DNA of 64,000 bases from Apostichopus japonicus. Its lineage: Eukaryota; Echinodermata; Holothuroidea; Aspidochirotida; Stichopodidae. Shown here piece after piece: positions 37,536 through 47,955 of the stretch. Positions within the stretch are counted from its first letter, which is position 1; each line of letters opens with the position of its first letter. Where the stretch lies: positions 18,958,501-19,022,500 of the forward strand of contig NC_092569.1 of the NCBI RefSeq assembly GCF_037975245.1. The letters are read 5' to 3'. Below the pieces are notes generated by a model. The model worked only from the letters and a program-made list of their open reading frames with translations, did not search any database and was not told the DNA's origin. The position numbers and the translations under genes were made by a program.

Positions 37536-38739
37536 TTCTAACTGATTTCTAATCCTGTTCTTTGTTAGTAACGATAACATTCGTAATAACCTTTCTGGTT
37601 CTGGTTTTCTCTTTATGAAAGTAGCCAATATATCTTGACCCTTTGAATACCTCTTCCAAAAGTCATGAAAGAAAAATCTATAGACCAAATCACCTAATTT
37701 GAAAAGGGAAGCTTTATGCTTTACAAACCCAGTACACCGTTCTAAGTAAATGAACAAATGTAGCCTAACTCAAAAGTTAAATGTTGCCGTAATATTATAC
37801 ATATGGCATGCCGTTTGTTTTATAGCTAAACTTTATTTATAGCATGTATAGCCTACCGTTCATCGTTTAGTATCTTGCACTGCCCGGTTCTGTAAGATAA
37901 CAGAACTTAGCGCAGGCGTCCTGTTGTATATGGATGCCGGTATTCTATACCGTAAAAATAGGACTTCTGTTGTTTTAAACAGTTTACGTTCATTTCTTTA
38001 CTCAATTCCTAACTATTTATTTTTAGGAAGTCATTTGGGGTCTCTTTACAGCTTAAAATTGGGCCAAAATTTGTTTCAATTTACCACACACTGGTCTCTT
38101 ATGCTATAGAGAAGGAGTCTCACCTTGTACACATGTCCATAGAATTACCCCCCTTTCTGAAGACAAGAAATATCTGACGTTGTCTGACCTTGGGTACTCC
38201 ACAGGGTTTTTCAATTAATATGACCAAGATATGACTATAAAATGACTGCACTAGATCCACAAATAAATCGCGTCTGAGAAACAGAGAGAAAGAAATATTT
38301 TGATTGACCTCCAATTATAAAGCTCTGCACAGCTTGGTAGGATGTTTCAAAAATTATTTTAGGATTCTGTCTATATTTTAAGCAAATTCTTGTTTTACCA
38401 TTTTATTATCAGTCTTCACTAGGTTAATACTTGAAGGTCAATTTTTTTTTTAAACCTCACTCACGAATTCACGTTTGTCAATGAGGGTAAAGTAATATTG
38501 ACAAGTCTCAAACAAATTGGCTACATGGATTGACAGACCGCAGATGGATGAACGGACGAGGTTCGCCATGTTTAAAAATGACAGTGTTATACAGATGGTG
38601 CTACATTGCAATTTAGGCCCATTGCTAGTTACCTCGCTGTTATATACTGAATGCCCACCCGATACACACAGAGAACACAGTTAGGCTACTACTGTAGTTC
38701 TTTAAGTTTTGTATCTCAGTAAGAACTGGGTTGTGCTAT
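37536..38739. other. Intergenic, no gene seen
   Basis: No supported gene. Short frames only. Confidence 0.5.
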
Positions 38740-38884
38740 ATAAATCGGTAGCATGTGCTATTAGGATTACAGTAAGAACTGAGGATATGTGTAATTCCAA
38801 CAAATCCAGTTGTTGGGAATTTATTGCGATTACACATATCCTCAGTTCTTACTGTAATCCTAATAGCACATGCTACCGATTTAT
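38740..38884. repeat. Perfect 56 bp inverted repeat, 33 bp loop
   Basis: Arms 38740-38795 and 38829-38884 are exact reverse complements, from ATAAATCGGTAGCATGTG inwards to GGATATGTGTAAT. The loop is 33 bases. A short copy of arm sequence (AGTAAGAACTG) also sits just outside, near 38719. No microsatellite is involved. Confidence 0.95.
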
Positions 38885-39973
38885 CAGATTTGTCAGCACG
38901 ATCCAGTATTTACTGTGGTACAAAAGTATAGTTACTGTAATCTCTGTGTGAATCGGCTGAAATGCTGTATCGTGCTTTGACATGAAACTAACCTTCTTCC
39001 TGTCCATGATGTATGTAATCCGATGTAACACAGTCAGTGGATAATTTTCGATCAAAAGTTAAAACTGTTTTTTCCCCCCAAACATATTGGTACAGACTTT
39101 AAACTAATTATTTTATGTAATTTATCAATAATCGAAAGCGAAAATGACCAAGTACAACTCCCCCCTTCCCGTTCGGTCCTAAATTATTGGTGTCTGGGAA
39201 GGGTTGGGTAGGGTGCGGGATGAAAATTGGCTAGTGCAGCTAGTGCAAATACAGTATATAACTGATCTGTGGGATTCTGTGATTCATTGAAATGGTGACA
39301 GTGTATTTGAAAACGTAATCGCAAATTCAATTAAAACTTATTATGAATATATCTATGGAACCAAATCTGTGTTAACGATTCAATTAAATTATTAATAAAC
39401 TATGTGCAGGATGTTGGGTCAAGAAGCGTTAAATCTGAAAATGTTGTGAACTTGAAAAAGTGCTTCTGACCTCAGAGTCAAGAGAGGCGAGAGTAGTTTG
39501 GGATAGGGGGAGGGAGGGCGGGGGGGGGGTTAATCGGAAGTGAGGCGTTTAGTGGTTGTCCTAAAATGATAAAGATACCTATGTAACAAACACAAAATGC
39601 AAACCAATAGTATAATATAACGTCGATGATAAGTTCCTATGTTGGAGGAATGAAAGTAAGCTGTGCCTGAAAAAGTAATCTAAACACAGACCAATGCATG
39701 CGTTATTCGATCGACGGAGAATTTTTTTGTTTTTGTTTTAATTTAACACAATGTGGGAGAACGCTTTAAGTGAAACAATTGTTGGTACATAACTCATTCA
39801 GCAAAGTCCATCATTAAACACCCTGTTGAAAGAAAACAGGGACCGAGTTGAAAGAAGAGTTCATAATGACTACAGACAGGCTAGTTAATCAATCAAAATG
39901 GTGGGGTGGGGTGGGGGAGGGAGGGGAAGGGGATGCAGGACGGTATAAGTAGGGAAATAATTTATTGTAAAAA
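38885..39973. other. Intergenic, no gene seen
   Basis: Contains a G tract near 39522 and a GGGGTGG-rich stretch near 39901. Confidence 0.5.
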
Positions 39974-40055
39974 AATGTGTTACAAGTTCAGTTATTATTT
40001 AACACATCTGTTTCGGTCCGTAAACTTATCAGGGCTTTTTTAGTCCTGAGTTTTT
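39974..40055 (-). mobile_element. Possible second type of Penelope-like terminus
   Basis: On the minus strand, AGGACTAAAAAAGCCCTGATAA is followed by GTTTACGGACC and then GAAACAG, a hammerhead-like order with a poorly paired stem II. ATGTGTTA/TAACACAT form an inverted pair at 39974 and 40000. The match is suggestive only. Confidence 0.3.
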
Positions 40056-42441
40056 CATCCTTTGAAATAATTCAGTTTGGAAGCTATCTTCAGTTTGAGG
40101 AGTTTAAGCAAACAGTAGACCATCCTTGACATAACCTTGACTTGGCTTTACTAAATCCCTTCAGCAAATAGTTATCCGGAAGGAACGTAAACACGCCGTC
40201 CTTTTCCTTTGGGTACATTTGTCTTGTACACTCTGAAAGTTTGCACATGCGAGTCGGATGTGTTATTTGTTAGCTTCTACTCAAATATTTGCGTAACCCA
40301 GTAAAGAGGGAAAGGTAGTGTTCAGACTGACTGTTACCATCAAAAATCATAACAGATCGACATCCATTCGGTTATAACGGTCCGCAGCTGCAAAAAATTC
40401 GGCGGCCCGCAAAAAAAAAAAAAAAAAAAAAAAAAAAATTAAATCCATCCGAGTCCCGCGAGAAGCCTATCAAATGCTATATTAAATGTGGCCTATTAAA
40501 CCTTGTAATCGTAGCTAGAGAGGACGGAAAATATGGATACTGGTTCACGATGGAGGAGTTTGTTTAAAAGCTCCATTGTCATAGGAAAGCCATCAACATA
40601 TGAGACGGCAGAAACTTACTGTTTTACCAGAAGAAGTTTAGAATTTTATATGTTGCTGCGGTGGTGGCTCCACATCGCAAATTGAAATATATTCGACTAT
40701 TTTTATGTGGATTGTTGTACTCCTTTTTCTATTTTCTAAACTAAGACACGTGATTATAAAATTAAGTGCTTTATAATAAATGGAAACAATGGAGGAGGGA
40801 GGGGAGGGCGGTGGGGGGGGGTGTGGGTGGGGTTTGCCACAGGAAAAAGATTGTGAAAACCTTTAGTCACATTTTGGGCCAATACTGGCGGCACTCAAAT
40901 TACACAGATGCTGCACTAACAAGAAAAGAAGAAACAATAATGAGACCAGCGAATGGGAAAGGTTTGCTATTAAATCGATGTAATACCCCCCCCCACCCCT
41001 CCCGGTTCACATTGGACCTAAGATTACATTCGTCTGATATCTTTTATCCTATACTAATGCTATGATTATGATACATTAATGAACTTAACATACGTATTGA
41101 AAGTGTTAATTATCAACAATCTTCAACTCTTGCCCAACTTCCCTCATGACCTGAACCAAAACAAACCCCCCCCCCCCAAAATGGTAACCCCCTCCTCTAT
41201 AAATGACTTGCGTACTGCATTGCAATGAAACTTGGTGATATAAACTGAAAGCTTAATAGTACATGTTTTTTATTAGGGGATTGACGTAATGGACTATATA
41301 GTCTAAACTAATTCATGAACTGACGAAATTGATTGATGAGCCCATATAGTGATGATGGTCAATTCTCAGAGACCGGACGTAACTGTAGGCTTTAGGGAAG
41401 TTCAACTTATTAGAAAGTTGCCTTTTTGTTGTTTTTTTTAGCACAAAAATTGCAAGATTAACTTTTGCATAGAGTCATGCTTTATTGAGTTTTATATGGC
41501 TTCAACAGTTAGTAAGACTTTAACATACAACTCGAAGGCTGGCAAGAAACAGCGATTAAGGCTCTAAACTAGTGATTCTTCACCATTCCGTAAAGTTGGA
41601 AGGTGGTAGGGAGTATTGTCAATTAAACCATCAAGGATGGGCTTTGAGCAGGGGTGAAAGGAAGTTGGACCGGAAAGATGTGGAATTCTGAATCGGATCA
41701 GTCTTACACGAACAAATAATGACTGGGACAAATGGTAACGTACATTTTTTAACGTACCGCTGATCCAAAGTAATTGCACTATTACTTAGGTTACTTCAAC
41801 TTGACCAAAATTGGGTTAACGATCTCTTAACTTACCCAATTTTAATGGTCATACCCCCAGACGTTTGAAAACCTATTTATATTGCAATTTTTTTCTTTCT
41901 TTCTTGTCATCGATGACAATTATTTCGTGGAACTGGAACACGCAAAGGTATTATTAACCTTGTTAATATCGAGTAAAATAAAAGAAAAAACATCAGATGG
42001 ACATTAGATATTATTACACCGCAAATGATGGCTGGAGGTCAAAGATTAACCAAAATAGAAACATCTTGATTTGTTGCCGATTAATGAGAACGGACATGTA
42101 CAGATGCACTGCGTGGTACTGACCATTTCAGCTACTAATCTCTTGACCAAATTTAGCCGACTTCGTGGAAACGTGGCGACGAGTATATTACGCCCATGTG
42201 GAGACGAGGTTGAGAAACTTTTATATTTCTCTCCCTGTGAAAAAAAACTGTCGTAGAATGATCAATGAAACATAAATAAATTTTAGAGCAATCTATATTA
42301 AAAGTTATTAAATATATCTCGAAATATTATACCTTAAACGCAACTCTACGACATGTCTTTTTCATTACTAACGTGAAATGATGTAGCTGCGCTTGACAAA
42401 AATAGAGGGGGCAAGTGCAAAACGTATATCCATCGAATGCT
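40056..42441. other. Intergenic, no gene seen
   Basis: Holds a 28-base poly(A) run (40411-40438) directly after GGCGGCCCGC, G tracts near 40801-40823 and a C tract near 41166. No coding frame is supported. Confidence 0.5.
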
Positions 42442-42868
42442 TCAACCAGAGCCATATATATATATATAGATATATATATATATATATATATACAGTGGCG
42501 GAGCGTCCATACAGTCAGGGGGGCGGATGCCCCTCCCCCCCCCCTGACGGACTCAAATGGACTGCTGGCGCCCTTTTAAGCTATTCACCACTTTTTACTT
42601 ATTCGCGATTATTGACTTTTTTATTGCGCTCTCATCTACCTATTGACATTTGTCACATTTTGTTGGCGATGACACCTATTTATTCTTCGTTTATCTGCAA
42701 ATTAGCAAGGCCTGGAAAAGATCATTTCAGGCGATATAGGGAGTATCTTTACTCAAAAAATTTCTGTACGCTCTGCGCCAACCTGTGGTGGCGCTCCGCT
42801 TAGATAAAGTCGAAAGCGCCCATACAGACCATTCTCGCCCCCTCTGACTAATACCCCTAGCTCCGTCA

Positions 42869-42905
<37 letters not shown>

Positions 42906-42945
42906 TATATATATATATATAGGTTATAATGGCTCTGGTTTCAAA
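42442..42945. mobile_element. TA-rich palindromic element hosting a hAT MITE
   Basis: AACCAGAGCCAT (near 42444) and its reverse complement ATGGCTCTGGTT (near 42928) form outer inverted ends. Both lead directly into TA repeats. The hAT-type insertion at 42493-42871 interrupts the TA core. Confidence 0.65.
42493..42871. mobile_element. hAT-type MITE, 379 bp
   Basis: The ends are CAGTGGCGGAGCG and GCTCCGTCACTG (an imperfect inverted pair). A C tract lies just inside the left end. The flanking eight bases are TATATATA on both sides, but these lie in a TA microsatellite and so do not prove a duplication. Confidence 0.8.
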
Positions 42946-44029
42946 CAAGGTAAAAGAGGGCGACACTTATGTAATCATTTAAAGTTTGCCCTCAAAGTGG
43001 TTCGTTCTTATATAGCTTTCTTTTTACCAAGACATTCTTAGTGGCAAATATTAATTTCGACATGAGGCGGCATTCCTGCATGTCCGTGACAGTAACCTGA
43101 CCTACATATGAAGTCAGCTTGATTCTGCAATGTATTAATTGATTGATTGACTTGTGTCATGATTATCAATGTTATATGATGGACACCAATGAGGAAGACG
43201 ATATCACTATATTATCCTCTCTTGTATAGTTTACACTATGACACTGCGATGTAGTGGAACAGAAAAATGAACAAAATGAAAGATTTAGCCATTACGTTGA
43301 CACATAGTTTGTAAGATCTGGAAGTTATCATTACTACCCTGCACCCCTCTCTCCCCACCGAACCCCACCCTCGGGAAAACTAGCAGCAGCAACTGTGGCA
43401 ACGACATGAACTCCCTTATTATCATAAAATTAATTATTAATCCAGACTCCTCCCTGAAATATAATATTAATATTTTGATACCAAGTAGATAGAAATCGTC
43501 CCTTCCAACCCTGTATCAGTATCTCTATACCGTCGTTCGTGATATTGATAAACAAATAAATCATATATCGTGCAGGATAGGAAAGTTGAAATCACCTCAA
43601 CTTTAGCCTTTTCATATTAGTATAAGTGCTGCAAATCTTGTTTTAATTGTAAGTTGACTCCACACAAATTACGAACGATTTCCCGCCTTGGCAGCAATAA
43701 CATCGGTTGTTCAACCCGAATATTTATACATCATGTATTATTCCAAAGGGTCACTCCCGGTCAACCGGGCATCGCTTTTTTGAGACAGTTCATCTAGTAT
43801 CTTCAAATGATACTTTACCTTAATAAGTCGATTCTTTTATTTCTGAAAGTTACCAACTCCCTGACAATCATTGGTTAAAACATGGCCCAGCATGATTTGA
43901 CCTCGTATAACTTAAGAGAGGGAGAAACTCTATTTCAGAGAAATCGTATCTTGTAAGAGTATAAATATGTAGGCCGCGTACAGGTGAAGAATGACAACTA
44001 TATATATATATATTATATATATATATATG
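42946..44029. other. Intergenic, no gene seen
   Basis: No supported frame. A TA run at about 43999-44029 is probably the SINE tail. Confidence 0.5.
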
Positions 44030-44146
44030 AAAATCGTAATGAGTTGGAAAATCAAGAACAGTGAAAAAACTTCCAGCCTCCACCGGGATTCGAACCCGGG
44101 CCTTCCGCTCTGTACGCGGACACCCTAACCACTAGGCTATGGACGC
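44030..44146 (-). mobile_element. tRNA-derived SINE with near-intact tRNA head
   Basis: The minus strand from 44146 to 44076 folds as a 71-nt tRNA. The acceptor stem GCGTCCA/TGGAGGC has one mismatch. The D arm contains AGTGGTTA. The anticodon stem TCCGC/GCGGA and the T arm CCGGG-TTCGAAT-CCCGG are perfect. The anticodon loop GTACAGA would place ACA (Cys codon UGU) at 34-36, which eukaryotes do not normally use. A short body follows (GGAAGTTTTTTCACTG... to CATTACGATTTTCATA) and a TA run. This is a SINE rather than a functional tRNA gene. Confidence 0.75.
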
Positions 44147-44362
44147 TGATTGTATGTCCAGAGGTTCGAAACCGGTAAGGAAGGTCGTAATTCCACTGTA
44201 GGCGTTTGTCACCTGTATCGAACAATACTAGTTCTGTTTTGGTGACATATTTTGCCTTACTCTAGAGATCAAACTTGATGCTAACCAACTCGAAATCATT
44301 TGTGATTCCTAAAGCCGGATCTCGAAAGAGATACTTTGAACAGACTTTATGTTAATGCAATA

Positions 44363-44386
44363 TCTATATCTATATCTATATATATA

Positions 44387-44423
<37 letters not shown>
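44363..44423. repeat. (TA)n microsatellite
   Basis: ATCTATATCTATAT units lead into pure TA. Confidence 0.93.
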
Positions 44424-44428
<5 letters not shown>

Positions 44429-45729
44429 ACGTATAGGATTAAACCCGTGTATGTACCCGACGGGGTACCGCTCACAGTGGTTATGCGGCCTGACGTAATG
44501 GAGAGAGTATATCTATATAGTCACCTTCGTCAGCATGTTTGGGTCAATCGTCCAACGGTCAGTAACCCCTGATATAATCTCAAAACCGAAACCCTTGTTT
44601 ACTGAGGAAAGGGGAACAAACCAGGTCGCATCATACTTAGTTCAAACAGTTTGTTGTACGAGCTGATCCCGGAAAAGAGGTAACAGGAAAATGACACTAC
44701 AACACTTAAAAACTTTAAAGAGGTACTAAAACTAGAGTTTTTATCAGTTTGTTGAAAGTTTGGTTTAGTAAATTAAGTGAACTCATGAACATAACATAAC
44801 AGTGCCTTTGCCCGGCCAATCCCAAATGATAGCTTGCAAGAGATAATAATTATACTCAAAATAAAAGCGCATATTCAATTGAGTTTCAGTTCTAATATTC
44901 GGTTCTAAAACTACTCAATACGTTTTTGACAAAGGCATTATATAATATTTGTTTGAAAATGCTATGTAGGATAAAACGTTATACTGAGGTCTTACTTGTG
45001 ATATATAGCCTACTGAGGGTATCCATTTCTATGTAAATATATTATATTTCATCTGAAAAACATAAAACAGAATGAGTATCCAACGCAAAAGATAGTTTAA
45101 GAGGTAATTTCATATAATACTGGAAAGATCAGATCGTGGGCTTCATGCAGCTCAGTCCTAAGAGCTATTCCACTGCTGCCAAATACTTAAGACGGGGGGG
45201 GGGGGGTGGGGGATTCACTATTTGAGGGTCTCTTTGGTGATCGCCCTTTCATATGAGGAGTAAATTCACGTCTCTTTGACGCTCTTCATAAATATACAGT
45301 TTGTTTAATTATTTACATCACATTAAAAATACACAGCAATTTGGAATGAGCCCTGTTTTTTTCATTTCGTATCTTTCATGAAACTTGAATAAAGTCAAGA
45401 TAATCAAGTGTATTTTTTATAGAACTTAATCGATGAATGTTATTATCATTTGAAGCCTTGGAGTGGATATAAGTTACTATAATCAGGGCAAATAACATGA
45501 TGACGGTCTGCAAATGGCAATGATCGTAAAAACAAAACAAACATGTTTTAACATTATTACCTAGAATAATGTTATTATTAACATTAAAGAGCTCTCCTGC
45601 TTGAAATCATACTGCAAGTTTAATGCAACATATATCTAGGGGTCCAATCGCACAGAATTCATCACCAAATATTGATATGTCGATCGTAACACAGGAATGG
45701 CGATTGTAACTTGCACGTACACTATCAGT
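44424..45729. other. Intergenic, no gene seen
   Basis: A G tract near 45195. No coding frame is supported. Confidence 0.5.
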
Positions 45730-46400
45730 ATAGTGATCAGTATAGTACATGCTAGGGTTATCGATAGGACTGTACAGACAGTGGTAATATGCGAGTATAC
45801 ACTATTCTGTACAATGCATGCTAGTGCTATCGATGGGACTGTACAGACAGTGGTAATGTACGAGTACACTATTTTGCACAGTGCATGATAGTGTCCTCGA
45901 TCGGATAGTATGGGCAGTGGTAATATGCGAGTATACACTATTCTGTACAATGCATGCTAGTGTTATCGATAGGACTGTACAGACAGTGGTAATGTACGAG
46001 TACACTATTTTGCACAGTGCATGCTAGGGTTATCGATAGGACTGTACAGACAGTGGTAATATGCGAGTATATACACTATTCTGTACAATGCATGCTAGTG
46101 TTATCGATAGGACTGTACAGACAGTGGTAATGTACGAGTATACACTATTTTGTACAGTGCATGATTGTGACCGCGATCGGACAGTATGGACATTTGTAAG
46201 ATGCGAGTATACACTATTCTGTACAATGCATGCTAGTGTTATCGATAGAACTGTATTAGCAGTGGTAATATGCGAGTATGCACTATTATGTACAATGCAT
46301 GCTAGTGTTATCGAGATGACTGTATAGACAGTGGTAATGTACGAGTATACACTATTTTGTACAGTGCATGATAGTGTCCTCGATCGGACAGTATGGGGTC
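45730..46400. repeat. 69 bp satellite-like array
   Basis: About ten units spaced 67-70 bp. The common form includes TGCATGCTAGTGTTATCGAT, then AGGACTGTACAGACAGTGG and CGAGTATACACTATT. A second form replaces the middle with TGTCCTCGATCGGACAGTAT. The forms are interspersed. Frames on both strands repeat the unit and are not genes. Confidence 0.92.
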
Positions 46401-46426
46401 TATGGACAACGGGGGTAACTGTTTAC

Positions 46427-47480
46427 GTACATAATACGACATATACAGTGCACAGTATTGTCCATTGCACGATGGGATAGTATGGACCGCACCTGAACTA
46501 ACTAACACGTGGACAACACGACGCACGTGGATTCATGTAGAAATCTAAATTACCTTGGAAGTGACGTCATACAAAGCTAACCGACAAACCGCCATATTTT
46601 CTATATACGTATACTATACTATAGGCATTTTATGCAGTAGATTATGTAATCAGTTTTATATTCTTAGACTCAAGAGTTTAAACTGTCCATGACATTGAAT
46701 TATCATCCTTGCCTTTTCATGAAATAAGTAGGTCTTTGACTCCTTTAAACCGAGTTGCGAGAGAAGTAGAATTGTTTATTGCTCTTAGGAAATACTAGAA
46801 CGTTTGGTATCAGTTCAGTGCAATATCAATACAGCTGAGTTCATGCTGTAAAGCTGTATGATATCACAACATCAGTTCCGATTCAGTTCTCTAACCTTAT
46901 TTTTAATAGATCAAAACCTTTAAGGAACTGAGTTAATATACCTTTTATACATAAATAAAACATGCTGATGTTTATTATCAACTTACACATTTCCTACATA
47001 AAGACGTTGACCTGATGAGTTTTCCTGTCAGAGTTTCGTCGTGGAACTGGTCTTATACCGTTCATCTGTAGTGAATGTGCTTGATTTGTCAATTCCTTTG
47101 CATGGCGGTAATTAAGGTCATTGTCATACATAGATCAATACATTTCCCATATAGGTCATTGCCTTACAAAGACATATACATTTCCCCATAAAGATTTTAC
47201 CAGGATTGCACTTGCAATTTGAAACTAGATTCGCCAGACAGGGCTAAAAGTTGGCTAAATTAATGAGATGTTCTTAAGAATAACAATAACACATTTCAGC
47301 TCAGTTGTCTTGATGACATCAGTGGGTCTGCTATTGCCAGATGCATGGTAAACAATATAACCACTTTTATTTAAATTTAGGTCTTTAGCAGTCATTCAAA
47401 CTCCTTGAAGGTACCTCTAGGCGTAGTGATTTGGACCTGATTGTGGAGTATCCATTTTAATCGGACCATTGATTTCGTTT
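46427..47480. other. Intergenic, no gene seen
   Basis: No supported frame. Short ACATTTCC...CATA-like repeats near 47010-47190. Confidence 0.5.
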
Positions 47481-47485
47481 ATTTC

Positions 47486-47955
47486 GTTTATTTTATTTGT
47501 TTTTTTCACAACATGTATACAACAAATGTAGCGAATACAGAGAGTTATGGAATGTGAAAGGAAGTGCATCAAAAAACCCTTGTGGGCTTATCTAGTGTTA
47601 CACTCCCTGTAAATATAGAGTACACAAATAACTTACAAAAAAAGAATTAAGAAAAGAACTAATAAAAAAGAGAAGAAAGGAAGGAAAGAAAGAAAAGAAG
47701 GAAAGAGGAACCTCAATCTCATTATAAGTTGAAGTAAAATCTCTTTAATTTGTATTTAAACGAATTTCTGGAAGGTTGTGACCTGATATTAAGAAGCAAA
47801 TACTTCCATGTGATGCTTGTACGATATCGAAGGCTATATTTTCCTACATTGGTGTGAATGCGATTAGGGCGTAAACTTTGTATGTGTCGTGTGTTATAAT
47901 TGTGAATGGCTTGGTTGTGAACAAGATGGTAGTGAGCTCGTATTTTCTAGTGTAT
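47486..47955 (-). pseudogene. LINE reverse transcriptase C-terminus with 3' tail
   Basis: On the minus strand an open frame from about 47951 to a TAA at 47722 includes LVHNQAIHNYNTRH, then a GKYSLRYRTSITWKYL block and SFKYKLKRFYFNL at the end. The (I)HNYNTR motif, the Trp-containing block and the final FK-x-x-L+-x-Y/F pattern are the usual C-terminus of CR1/Jockey-like non-LTR reverse transcriptases. The 3' untranslated region runs about 235 bp and ends in AAATAAA(A)TAAAC-type short repeats near 47490. A TAG lies just upstream of the preserved piece, and the catalytic reverse transcriptase is not recognisable. Confidence 0.78.

Noticed and set aside
44076-44146. Functional tRNA-Cys gene
   Set aside because: Anticodon ACA, an acceptor mismatch, and a SINE-like body and tail directly downstream.
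44163-44173. Isolated B box GGTTCGAAACC
   Set aside because: No A box at the right distance on the same strand.
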